From Calidifontibacillus oryziterrae (GTDB lineage Bacteria; Bacillota; Bacilli; Bacillales; Bacillaceae_J): a stretch of 64,000 bases of DNA. The notes below the pieces were generated by a model. That model had not been told where the DNA came from and ran no database searches. It saw only the letters and a list, made by a program, of their open reading frames with translations. Made by a program: the position numbers and the translations under genes. Positions 18,925-28,306 of this stretch are shown here, piece after piece. Each line of letters opens with the position of its first letter. Position 1 is the first letter of the stretch. The stretch lies in the NCBI RefSeq assembly GCF_000331575.1, contig NZ_ANOK01000005.1, positions 186,001 through 250,000 on the forward strand. The letters are read 5' to 3'.

Positions 18925-19656
18925 TTATTCTTCTTCTCTTTTCGTTATCAATAGGGTAAAAGTATCACCTGACCTAGTTAGATGATATAATTTATCCCTT
19001 AGTTGGACATATGGATACTCTATTAATGATTTATCACCTAATAACCCCAATTCATTAAAAAATTTTGACCATGTTTCATCATCTATATCAGGTTCTAACG
19101 TCCGACAAACAATTGCCATAAAATATTCTATTTCAGTGTTTTTCTTGGTATTTGTTGTTAGAGTCGTAATAACATCAATCGAATATATATTATCATTTTC
19201 ATTTAAAGCAACACCGAGCTCTAAATGATCCGCAGAATCGCTGTTATCTAAAATTGCACTGATATTTTTCACGCCGCTTCCATCAAGCGTAAAAGGAAAG
19301 TCGTAATTAGAAGCTACCATATTAAAATCTTCTATAAATTGATCAAACGGAATATTTAGACCTTTTTTTCCGAAAAAATCAGCATCCTCTTCCTCGTTTT
19401 TAGTTTCAGATTCTTGAGCAGTGAGATCAGCACTCGTTTTTTCTGAGGCAACAGGATTAACATTTTTTGTCAAATTAATGTTTTTATCACTTTGGACATA
19501 AAAAAAGGTTGCTACATTCAATATAAATAAACTCATACCAGTTATAAGAATGATAGTATGCTTTTTTATTTTTATATTTTTATTTGAAGTCATTTTCGAA
19601 TAAAAAAATCTGAATAACACCTTCAAAAGCTTTTTAGACTTTAAAAAAATGTTCAT
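18925..19656 (-). CDS. membrane-anchored hypothetical protein
   Basis: This 243-residue protein has a basic N-terminus, one membrane segment near residues 34-54 (TIILITGMSLFILNVATFFY), a short charged linker (ESETKNEEEDADFFGKKG) and an extracellular domain of about 150 residues. I recognise no family. The outer part (NIPFDQFIEDFNMVASNYDF; later LEPDIDDETWSKFFNELGLL) resembles uncharacterised Bacillus proteins in general build only. It sits alone between the thioesterase and the CRISPR array. Confidence 0.6.
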   Translation of the reverse strand: MNIFLKSKKLLKVLFRFFYSKMTSNKNIKIKKHTIILITGMSLFILNVATFFYVQSDKNINLTKNVNPVASEKTSADLTAQESETKNEEEDADFFGKKGLNIPFDQFIEDFNMVASNYDFPFTLDGSGVKNISAILDNSDSADHLELGVALNENDNIYSIDVITTLTTNTKKNTEIEYFMAIVCRTLEPDIDDETWSKFFNELGLLGDKSLIEYPYVQLRDKLYHLTRSGDTFTLLITKREEE

Positions 19657-20022
19657 TGTTAAATACCCCGCTTAAGCTTTAAACTTTTTAGGTAAAATTT
19701 AGATGAAGATAAAACTATATTTAAAACTAGTTCTATTTTAACTTGTATAAACCTTCCATTTACCTGAATTTAAATCTTTGATGCAACACCAAGGGAGCGA
19801 CTTCTTAATTACAATAGTAACATTACAAACATAGATTATTGATCAACCCAAAAGTGACCATGTAAATCGAATAAAAATTAACCACCCTCATGTTAAATCG
19901 AATAGGAATCACTTAGATACGAAATCTTTACCCACGCATATGGATGATATAGACTTTGTATTAGTCCCTCCAATAAGGCAGCGATCATCTGGTTTCAAAG
20001 ACCGAGTATGGTCAATGATAAT
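19657..20022. other. leader-distal flank of the CRISPR array
   Basis: No gene is seen. Two near-direct copies of TGTAAATCGAATA / TGTTAAATCGAATA lie at about 19860 and 19891, each followed by an AC- or CA-rich tail; they could be remains of insertion-sequence ends, but no transposase is present. The array begins directly after. Confidence 0.4.
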
Positions 20023-23000
20023 ATTTCAATCCTCTAATCACGAGGCTCTGCTTTGATACAAAAGAACGCTATAAATAAGCTGGCAACTATAAAGAAATTT
20101 CAATCCTCTAATCGCGAGGCTCTGCTTTGATACACAAATCAGCAATCTGACCTGCACCGATCCCATCATATTTCAATCCTCTAATCGCGAGGCTCTGCTT
20201 TGATACCAAAAAGGTAAAACTTTTAATTCTTTTGTAAAAGCATATTTCAATCCTCTAATCGCGAGGCTCTGCTTTGATACTTATTCAGAAGGTGGAGTGC
20301 AGCTATCTGTAAGTTTATTTCAATCCTCTAATCGCGAGGCTCTGCTTTGATACTCGAACACTATCTCGTTGTTCTTGGAGTGGATGCAAATTTCAATCCT
20401 CTAATCGCGAGGCTCTGCTTTGATACAATAATATTTTTCCAAAGCCCGGCTTTTCTGGAATATTTCAATCCTCTAATCGCGAGGCTCTGCTTTGATACAT
20501 TGTATGACCCATTCGAGGACAAATACATGTTTATCAATTTCAATCCTCTAATCGCGAGGCTCTGCTTTGATACTTTGTTGATAACGTCGGACGGTAAATA
20601 CTTATAATATTTCAATCCTCTAATCGCGAGGCTCTGCTTTGATACCAAGTAGATCGAGCGCTTAAATTTAATCCTGGAAACGATTTCAATCCTCTAATCG
20701 CGAGGCTCTGCTTTGATACTGCATCTCACAGATAATTATGGGTATCGTTTATTTAATTTCAATCCTCTAATCGCGAGGCTCTGCTTTGATACCTGAAATT
20801 GATTTGCTTTCAGTATTAATAGATAAACATTTCAATCCTCTAATCGCGAGGCTCTGCTTTGATACAAACTGTTCTTTTGTTAGTTTTGCTTGGATAAAAT
20901 CTAATTTCAATCCTCTAATCGCGAGGCTCTGCTTTGATACTTAATAACCGCTAATATAGGCGCTTGGTCAATGAGATTTCAATCCTCTAATCGCGAGGCT
21001 CTGCTTTGATACAAAACGGAAGAAGAAAAAGAAAGTAGAACTATTTAAATTTCAATCCTCTAATCGCGAGGCTCTGCTTTGATACGTTCTTTAAAGGTAA
21101 GAAGATTTATCTATGTTCAAAATTTCAATCCTCTAATCGCGAGGCTCTGCTTTGATACTACACAACCAACTACACCTCCTGATGCAATTAATCTATTTCA
21201 ATCCTCTAATCGCGAGGCTCTGCTTTGATACCAATTGCAATATTACAGTTCAATGAATCTTGCCTATCATTTCAATCCTCTAATCGCGAGGCTCTGCTTT
21301 GATACTTAAATTAATAGAAAAGGGGTGTGGTATCAATGAAGATTTCAATCCTCTAATCGCGAGGCTCTGCTTTGATACAGAATACTTTAAGGTATTTGAT
21401 AAACTTTGGGATAGTATTTCAATCATTTCAATCCTCTAATCGCGAGGCTCTGCTTTGATACTTTAATTAATTCAGCCGATAAAATGAAACTTTTATCATT
21501 TCAATCCTCTAATCGCGAGGCTCTGCTTTGATACTTACTGAGGAGTTGGAGAAATTGAAAATTACATTAATTTCAATCCTCTAATCGCGAGGCTCTGCTT
21601 TGATACACATTGCAGCATGGTTAGTTGATAAAAATAACTATTATTTCAATCCTCTAATCGCGAGGCTCTGCTTTGATACGACATGAAATAGGTTTCATTC
21701 ACTTTGACAAATAATATTTCAATCCTCTAATCGCGAGGCTCTGCTTTGATACTTGTGGCTGATGCAATCACAGTAGGTACTTTAAATGATTTCAATCCTC
21801 TAATCGCGAGGCTCTGCTTTGATACTAACAGCCGGGTAGCTCCCGGCTATCCTTTTAAGAATTTCAATCCTCTAATCGCGAGGCTCTGCTTTGATACTCT
21901 TCGGAAAGCAACGTAACCTTAGAGCCACATAAGATTTCAATCCTCTAATCGCGAGGCTCTGCTTTGATACAGACCTCTAAGAAGTGGAGCAAGATGTCCA
22001 CTTATGGATTTCAATCCTCTAATCGCGAGGCTCTGCTTTGATACTGACAAAATTTTAACATTTGACGGGTTTTCTAGAAGATTTCAATCCTCTAATCGCG
22101 AGGCTCTGCTTTGATACTTTATGTTCACAACACACCGAACTTCAGTATTTATAAATTTCAATCCTCTAATCGCGAGGCTCTGCTTTGATACAATATTCCA
22201 AACATAACTAAAAAGTCTGTTAATGGATTTCAATCCTCTAATCGCGAGGCTCTGCTTTGATACTTCGTGCTGTGTTAGGAGAGTACGCAGAAGGTAAATA
22301 ATTTCAATCCTCTAATCGCGAGGCTCTGCTTTGATACTTCATTAGCCGCATCAGCTGCTTCAATTCTTGCAATATTTCAATCCTCTAATCGCGAGGCTCT
22401 GCTTTGATACTAGATTCCACGAATTTGGCTCAAGCTACAATACATTATTTCAATCCTCTAATCGCGAGGCTCTGCTTTGATACCTCCAAAGTTGAAAACT
22501 TGGCTATCGGGAATAATTATTTCAATCCTCTAATCGCGAGGCTCTGCTTTGATACGATATAGAAAGTTATCGCCGGCGATGGACATTCTCTATTTCAATC
22601 CTCTAATCGCGAGGCTCTGCTTTGATACAATATTCTGTTAAAAAATGTCTATGTCCCCGAACACATTTCAATCCTCTAATCGCGAGGCTCTGCTTTGATA
22701 CTATAAAAAACGCTCCCATAATATCAACTCCTATTCATTTCAATCCTCTAATCGCGAGGCTCTGCTTTGATACAATTCGTTCGGTCGAACCGATGGAATA
22801 ACGGTCTATTTATTTCAATCCTCTAATCGCGAGGCTCTGCTTTGATACCTCGGACTGTTTACATTTTTGACGGTACCAATTGGGATTTCAATCCTCTAAT
22901 CGCGAGGCTCTGCTTTGATACAGTATTTCAGGACAAACAAATACACGATACTTCTCAATTTCAATCCTCTAATCGCGAGGCTCTGCTTTGATACGGATTT

Positions 23001-24162
23001 AGAACATAAATCAAAACAGTTCAGCAGGTGATTTCAATCCTCTAATCGCGAGGCTCTGCTTTGATACGCTCAAGATATTCCCTTAATGGTTTCTCTTGTA
23101 ATCGTATTTCAATCCTCTAATCGCGAGGCTCTGCTTTGATACATGTGTCAATTGTAAATGGGCAAGTTGCAGAAATTAATTTCAATCCTCTAATCGCGAG
23201 GCTCTGCTTTGATACCAATGGATATATGCTTTCGTAATCGGAATGACTGAAATTTCAATCCTCTAATCGCGAGGCTCTGCTTTGATACAGTTCGATTAAC
23301 GAATAATTGTTTGCATATTGTTACATTTCAATCCTCTAATCGCGAGGCTCTGCTTTGATACTGAAATACGTGTGCTTAGTTGTGATATTGCATTATTATT
23401 TCAATCCTCTAATCGCGAGGCTCTGCTTTGATACTAGGCACATATGACGACGCAGGACATGCTCTTACATATTTCAATCCTCTAATCGCGAGGCTCTGCT
23501 TTGATACTAGAAACACAACAAGCATACTTAAATATGTTAAACATTTCAATCCTCTAATCGCGAGGCTCTGCTTTGATACGGTAAAAGTAATGTATGAGGA
23601 CATCTTAGTAGGAGATTTCAATCCTCTAATCGCGAGGCTCTGCTTTGATACTTTTTCTGCCAATGGTATAATTGCTCGTTCTACTGCATTTCAATCCTCT
23701 AATCGCGAGGCTCTGCTTTGATACTTGCGAGGACGCATGTGCAAATAAAATTCATTTAGGATTTCAATCCTCTAATCGCGAGGCTCTGCTTTGATACGAT
23801 CAAAATTAGGATTTGGAATATACATAGGTGTTATATTTCAATCCTCTAATCGCGAGGCTCTGCTTTGATACAGGTGTGATTATTATTTGTAAAGTAGTGA
23901 TAAATATATTTCAATCCTCTAATCGCGAGGCTCTGCTTTGATACGTATAGAAGTTGAATGAACCTATCTCTTCTTTATAAATTTCAATCCTCTAATCGCG
24001 AGGCTCTGCTTTGATACATAAAATCACTTATTTAAAAAATGGTGAGATAGTAAATTTCAATCCTCTAATCGCGAGGCTCTGCTTTGATACAAAAAACTGA
24101 AATCTAACTCAAAATTTGGTGTATAATTTCAATCCTCTAATCGCGAGGCTCTGCTTTGATAC
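20023..24162 (-). CRISPR. CRISPR array, 57 repeats of 37 nt, 56 spacers
   Basis: I located 57 repeats by eye from 20023 to 24126 (start positions), average period about 73 bp, so spacers are about 35-37 nt. On the minus strand the repeat runs from GTATCAAAGCAGAGCCTCGC to a GAGGATTGAAAT end. The inner CCTC/GAGG stem and ATTGAAAT tail match the 5' handle of type I-A/I-B and III crRNAs. Transcription is therefore minus. All repeats appear identical except the leftmost, which has one change (TCACGAGG for TCGCGAGG), marking it as the old, leader-distal end. One unit (21379-21424) has a 46-nt interval that includes a partial repeat copy. The leader is on the cas4 side. Confidence 0.98.
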
Positions 24163-24232
24163 CGCATTTGCTAACTACGGTCAAAAGCATATGTATCAAA
24201 GGTTTCAAAAATCTTACTATCTATCTATTTCC

Positions 24233-24261
24233 ATTTTATTACGAATTTCCCTGTTCTGCAA
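24233..24261 (-). promoter_or_regulatory. putative array promoter in the CRISPR leader
   Basis: On the minus strand TTGCAG (-35) and TAAAAT (-10) are 17 bp apart. The start point would be about 60 nt before the first repeat at 24162. The leader (24163-24355) is AT-rich and gene-free. It also carries GTATCAAAG at 24193-24201, an inverted copy of the adjoining repeat end. Confidence 0.45.
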
Positions 24262-24355
24262 TAAATGGTCAACCTCCTTCGAAATCCATTTTATTAATGA
24301 CTTTTCTGGCAAAATCCTTATTAATAAATTACCCAAATAAGCGAGGTTTTACTAA

Positions 24356-24387
24356 CAAAAAACACATCCAATTTAAATTGAATGCGT
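24356..24387 (-). terminator. terminator after cas4, before the CRISPR leader
   Basis: On the minus strand ACGCATTCAATT pairs with AATTGGATGTGT (two G-U pairs) and is followed by TTTTTTG. It would end the cas1-cas2-cas4 transcript, so the array needs its own promoter. Confidence 0.55.
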
Positions 24388-24520
24388 CTTTTCCAAAGTA
24401 TCTATATATGCAGTTACATTCTTCGCTAATTCGCTACAAATCCTTGCGTTATTATTTATCAATAAACAAAATAGATTTTCCATCATTTACATAGCATTGA
24501 TCGCAAATACATTACAATAA

Positions 24521-25174
24521 TTATATTCTTTCCTTTGTATTAAATAATTGTTTTACTAGTTCTAAGTTTTTCTCTTTTTGTTCTTGTTGTGATGATATAT
24601 CATGATCATTACAATAACGAATAAATTCGCAATCCCAGCATCTTTTCCTAGCTCTAGGTTCTGGATAATGCTCCTCATTGATTATTTTATTAATCATTGA
24701 AATCATTTTACGAACATATTTTTTTTGTTCATTTGTAATTATTATTTTATAAGCCTTTTTCTCTGGTATTATGTAAATAAATCCTTCTGAAACTGTGCTT
24801 CCCGTCATTTCTTCCAGGCACATAGCATATGCAACTAATTGATATTTTATATTATTAAATATCCCCCTGTCAGTATCTTTGCACTCTACAGGAAAATAAC
24901 GTTGGCCTAATTCATTTTTTGTATCAATTAAAATATCCAGTTTCCCTGATAATCCTAATTCCTGAGAACGAATAGGGTATCCAAAAATTCGTTCTCCTTC
25001 AATTAATTTATATTGTATTAATCCTCTTCTTTTTTCCTTCTTATTCATCTCTGTATGTTGCTCTCGACCATACACCATTTTAAATGTTGGTTTTTTTGGT
25101 ACTGGTTGGACATATGTATAGTAAATAACTCGTGGACAATATACAAATTGCTTTAAATCAGTAATTGTAAGCAA
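24521..25174 (-). CDS. cas4: CRISPR adaptation nuclease Cas4
   Basis: This 217-residue PD-(D/E)XK nuclease with an iron-sulfur cluster trims prespacers and helps select PAM-side ends during spacer acquisition with Cas1-Cas2. Cluster ligands are C13 (YCPR) and C179, C182 and C188 (CWDCEFIRYC). Nuclease residues are H40, D80 (GKLDILID), E97 and K99 (PVECKD) and Q112 (YQLVAYA). It follows cas2 by 21 bp in a cas1-cas2-cas4 order and ends next to the array leader. All expected residues are present, so it should be active. Confidence 0.95.
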   Translation of the reverse strand: MLTITDLKQFVYCPRVIYYTYVQPVPKKPTFKMVYGREQHTEMNKKEKRRGLIQYKLIEGERIFGYPIRSQELGLSGKLDILIDTKNELGQRYFPVECKDTDRGIFNNIKYQLVAYAMCLEEMTGSTVSEGFIYIIPEKKAYKIIITNEQKKYVRKMISMINKIINEEHYPEPRARKRCWDCEFIRYCNDHDISSQQEQKEKNLELVKQLFNTKERI

Positions 25175-25195
25175 TAATAATCACATCCTTATTTT

Positions 25196-25471
25196 TTAAA
25201 CTGCATCTTCTGAATAATGAATATCAATATAAATAACTTTATCTAAACTATCTTGACTTAATGGAAAAATAATAACACTGCTTCTTGAACTCTCTTTTAA
25301 TAGAGCTTTTAGTCTTCTTTGCAATTCCCCTCGTAAATTACTATTCAATTGACCAAAAAAAGCACTATATTGTACACGTACTAACCCATAATCTTTACAC
25401 ATTTCCGAAGCTTTCGTACGAAGCCGATCCTCTGAAATATCATATATTAATAAAATATTCAATGCTACCAC
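25196..25471 (-). CDS. cas2: CRISPR adaptation protein Cas2
   Basis: This 91-residue ferredoxin-fold protein opens LNILLIYDISEDRLRTKASE, with the first strand and aspartate typical of Cas2, and continues YGLVRVQYSAFFGQL. It forms the central dimer of the Cas1-Cas2 integrase. Its start overlaps the cas1 stop by 7 bp, so translation is coupled. Confidence 0.95.
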   Translation of the reverse strand: MVALNILLIYDISEDRLRTKASEMCKDYGLVRVQYSAFFGQLNSNLRGELQRRLKALLKESSRSSVIIFPLSQDSLDKVIYIDIHYSEDAV

Positions 25472-26484
25472 CTTGACGTGTGACCTTTAAATTCTCCCTC
25501 TCTTTTAAAAAACGAAGAAAGCATGCGAGCTTGCATTTGAATGATTGTTTTTACCATATAATCTTTCCCTTGAAATTCTTCGCGACTATTTAAACGCTTA
25601 TTAATGTAATCTCTTATTGTGCTTAAAGTAGGTTTATTCATAAATAATTGACCATCCTCTTTCTCTTCCAACTTAGGCTGAAACCCTCTTGTTAAAATTG
25701 AAATAATGGCTCGGTCAACAACAGCTGGCCTGAATATTTCCATGAAGTCTAATACTAATGAAGGTCTTCCAGATCGATCTACATGTAGAAATCCGCCATA
25801 AGGCTCTAATCCAGACCGAATAATAGACGAGGTTACGCGTGAACGAAGTATGGCGTATCCGTAATCTAGCATCATATTAACAATATCTTTTGATCTAGGT
25901 TTTCTCGAAGGAAAGTCTATTTTATCTTCTAAAATGAATCTGACGCATTTCCAATAGCGTTTAGCGGCCTGTCCTTCATATGCATCAATAGAAAGCCGAA
26001 TATCATCTATACATAAAGCATGTAGTTGCTCGATAGCTTTAATACTTTTCTTCATTCCTTGAATTTCTTCCTTTAATATATTAGCCACATCTAGTTCTTT
26101 ACGGCTTTTTAAAAAGTATTTAATAACATTAATTTGATTTTGGATTTTAGTTGTAATACACTCCTTAATAAATAAAACACCCCGCTCATCATGATAACTA
26201 AGAAGCTGTTCTCGTCGCGCTTTAATTGAACCATGCAAAGCTGGTGTATAAGCAGTGATAAACGGCTCTTCCTTATAATTAACAAAATGAATTTGAGTTC
26301 CGTTTGTTATTAGCTCTTCTAATAATGCAATTGATACAACACCACATTTACTTGTAATAATAAGATCTTCCAACTCTTTTATTGCAATTTCTTCGATGAC
26401 CTTTCCATCTTTCTTTATTATCAGCCTTTCACTTTTCTTTGATAAATTTACACCATAGTCATCAACAATAAGTTCTTTTAGCAT
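25465..26484 (-). CDS. cas1: CRISPR integrase Cas1
   Basis: This 339-residue protein has metal ligands E near 170 (AYEGQAAKRYW), H near 232 (GGFLHVDRSGRPSL) and D near 244 (LVLDFMEIFRP), the expected Cas1 triad. It inserts new spacers at the leader end of the array as a complex with Cas2. The ATG has TGGAGGAATAG upstream. It is the first gene of a short cas1-cas2-cas4 unit: a minus-strand terminator lies just upstream (26535-26558) and a plus-strand toxin-antitoxin pair follows that, so it is not simply the tail of the interference operon. Confidence 0.96.
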   Translation of the reverse strand: MLKELIVDDYGVNLSKKSERLIIKKDGKVIEEIAIKELEDLIITSKCGVVSIALLEELITNGTQIHFVNYKEEPFITAYTPALHGSIKARREQLLSYHDERGVLFIKECITTKIQNQINVIKYFLKSRKELDVANILKEEIQGMKKSIKAIEQLHALCIDDIRLSIDAYEGQAAKRYWKCVRFILEDKIDFPSRKPRSKDIVNMMLDYGYAILRSRVTSSIIRSGLEPYGGFLHVDRSGRPSLVLDFMEIFRPAVVDRAIISILTRGFQPKLEEKEDGQLFMNKPTLSTIRDYINKRLNSREEFQGKDYMVKTIIQMQARMLSSFFKREGEFKGHTSRW

Positions 26485-26534
26485 TTCTATTCCTCCATTT
26501 CAGGTCTACTAGTCTAGTTATTTCCAAAAAATAT

Positions 26535-26558
26535 TAAAAAATGCACTTAAAAAGTGCA
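26535..26558 (-). terminator. minus-strand terminator just upstream of cas1
   Basis: TGCACTT, three bases, AAGTGCA is a perfect hairpin (26542-26558) followed on the minus strand by TTTTTTAATATTTTTT. It would stop transcripts arriving from cas6. Because the same hairpin lies upstream of the plus-strand antitoxin gene, it may also act as an operator there. Confidence 0.65.
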
Positions 26559-26644
26559 GATTTAAAATAAACAGATATTTTTTCCCATTTCATCAAATTT
26601 ATTTTCCAAAATATAATGTTATAATTTATTCAGGAGGGATAACC

Positions 26645-26917
26645 ATGAGAAAATTAGAAGGACAGGAAGCCCAAATGATGAAAAAGATAATTGATGAGGG
26701 TGGAAATTTAATTTTTGAATTAGATGGGAGTCATTATCAAATAAGCCCAGTAATTAGTACAGTATCCTCAAAAAAACAAAGAGATGAAATGACAAAGGTG
26801 ATTTTTCAAAATAAAGAAGTTTTAAAGCAATTACGGGATTCCGAAACAGAAAATATTTATATCGAAAATGAAGAAGATTTTATGAAAATAATTAAAGAGG
26901 TACAACATGGAAGGTAA
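26645..26917 (+). CDS. putative antitoxin of a RelE/ParE-type pair
   Basis: This 90-residue acidic protein (MRKLEGQEAQMMKKIIDEGG onward) has a well-placed CAGGAGGG site. It ends EVQHGR and overlaps the start of the toxin-like gene by 11 bp, the usual coupling of type II antitoxin-toxin pairs. I do not recognise its own family; the call rests on size, order and partner. A TATAAT box lies about 20 bp upstream of the start codon. It is on the opposite strand from all surrounding cas genes. Confidence 0.6.
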   Translation: MRKLEGQEAQMMKKIIDEGGNLIFELDGSHYQISPVISTVSSKKQRDEMTKVIFQNKEVLKQLRDSETENIYIENEEDFMKIIKEVQHGR

Positions 26918-27224
26918 GAATTATCGTGTTGTTTGGAGTAAAAAGGCTATACAAGCACTAGGTCGGTTATTTAATATTAATCACCGAATAGTTTTTAATC
27001 GGTCAAAAATTTTGCTATCACATTCACTAGAAACACAAGCAGAAGGTATAGCTGACTTCCCAGAATTCAAATTTAACGGTTACTACTGGACACTTATTAA
27101 CAATGTTATCATTGTCTATAAAGTTGTTGATGAAGAGAACAGCGTATTTATTCAAGCTTGTTATTTTGCAAATACCGAACAATCCCACTATATTTTTTAT
27201 AAAATTGAACCAGAAAAAGAATAA
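26907..27224 (+). CDS. RelE/ParE-like toxin
   Basis: This 105-residue protein opens YRVVWSKKAIQALGRL and has the closing strands NGYYWTLINNVIIVYKVVDE and VFIQACYFANT, which fit the RelE/ParE fold. Members of this fold cleave ribosome-bound mRNA (RelE) or poison gyrase (ParE); which applies is not decidable here. It overlaps the antitoxin-like gene. The pair sits between the adaptation and interference cas genes but points the other way, with hairpins on both sides. Confidence 0.65.
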   Translation: MEGKNYRVVWSKKAIQALGRLFNINHRIVFNRSKILLSHSLETQAEGIADFPEFKFNGYYWTLINNVIIVYKVVDEENSVFIQACYFANTEQSHYIFYKIEPEKE

Positions 27225-27267
27225 CAAGTACCACTAAAGTGAATAAAAACCTTTAATAATACTTGTT
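27223..27267. terminator. inverted repeat between convergent toxin and cas6 genes
   Basis: AACAAGTA and TACTTGTT are perfect 8-bp arms around a 29-base AT-rich centre, lying just after the toxin stop and just after the cas6 stop on the other strand. A weak bidirectional terminator is the simplest reading. Confidence 0.35.
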
Positions 27268-27292
27268 AAAGAATATTGCTACCATTTATTTG

Positions 27293-28291
27293 TTATTTGT
27301 TTTTCCAAATAAATTTCACTTTACCTAAGCCAAACACCGGATTTTTACCTATATTGCTCCATTCAGCTAATTGTAACCAAGGTAAATAGGGTTCAAAATC
27401 ACCTTGATACGCTGCATTTCCTACGATACCGCCCATTTTTAAACGTTGCTTTTGACGATTTGAATACCTTTCCCAGCTCGTCCATTCCACATTTGACTTT
27501 TTACAAGTGATTTCCTTTTCAGCTTGTTGGAATAATCTACCAAAATCAAAATTTAACTTTGGTTCATCATGGTGAAAATATAATAGAGAGGTAATGCGAC
27601 GAACAGCCGATCTTAATACAATATGGAATGCAGGATTAGATACAAATTCACCATCATATTTAAGTCTTGCTGGCGAGGCAAAATGAATACGACATTCACC
27701 AGAAAGCTCACAATTCTGCGTTAGAATCTCCTCACCAGTTACTATGATAAAATCATTAATAACTTTACGCTGTGCATTTGAAAATATTGGCTTAGCTAAA
27801 TCTCCATATGCATCAACAGACCAAACTTGTCTTAACTCCGCCTGTTTCTGACCACGCCCGAAGCCTTGGCGACCCATTGCATCTAACACGTATATAAAAT
27901 ACGGTAAATATTCTATTCCTTTTCCGAATAGCGAAAAACCAAATGTAAATCGTTCCCCTGGTGCAAAGTACGTTTTTGAATCATTAGGTGGTTCGAGCAA
28001 AAAAGGCCTCGGAATACTTTCATTATTAATTAAAATTTCCGAACCTTCAGGTGATGAAGTCTCAAAAACATACGCATAAACACAATGATCAAAATGCTTG
28101 GGTGAAACCCCGTTTCCATTGTTCGGACATGTGCAAGCTACTTCTTTAAAAGCATGCCCAAAACTCCCACGGAAGGTAGAACCTTTGAAAGGCGGTAGTT
28201 CTAAGCCGTTTGGACCCGCTTCATAAATGGCTGTGAATTTGGCAATTTTAATTTTCGATAAGTATTGATAGAGTTCTTCATTATTTTTCAT
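27293..28291 (-). CDS. cas6: crRNA-processing endoribonuclease Cas6
   Basis: This 332-residue protein of the Cas6 RAMP group has the segment LPPFKGSTFRGSFGHAFKEV near residues 33-52. A cysteine-bearing insert follows (CTCPNN..GVSPKHFDHC), and a C-terminal RAMP half ends GNAAYQGDFEPYLPWLQLAE, then a glycine-rich GKNPVFGLGKVKFI loop typical of Cas6. It cuts the long precursor at each repeat and leaves the ATTGAAAT handle. It is the last gene of cas3-cas8-cas7-cas5-cas6, 15 bp after cas5. This Cas6 type is larger than the compact ones and is seen in several class 1 subtypes. Confidence 0.88.
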   Translation of the reverse strand: MKNNEELYQYLSKIKIAKFTAIYEAGPNGLELPPFKGSTFRGSFGHAFKEVACTCPNNGNGVSPKHFDHCVYAYVFETSSPEGSEILINNESIPRPFLLEPPNDSKTYFAPGERFTFGFSLFGKGIEYLPYFIYVLDAMGRQGFGRGQKQAELRQVWSVDAYGDLAKPIFSNAQRKVINDFIIVTGEEILTQNCELSGECRIHFASPARLKYDGEFVSNPAFHIVLRSAVRRITSLLYFHHDEPKLNFDFGRLFQQAEKEITCKKSNVEWTSWERYSNRQKQRLKMGGIVGNAAYQGDFEPYLPWLQLAEWSNIGKNPVFGLGKVKFIWKNK

Positions 28292-28306
28292 TAATAAGAT
28301 TTTCCC

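Noticed and set aside
19850-19920. TGTAAATCGAATA pair as insertion sequence ends
   Set aside because: Only two short imperfect copies, with no transposase gene near; kept as a note in the flank entry only.
20347-20648. Open frames across the CRISPR array on both strands
   Set aside because: They arise from the repeat period (FNPLIARLCFDT or VSKQSLAIRGLK over and over) and have no start signals; the same holds at 23409-23721.
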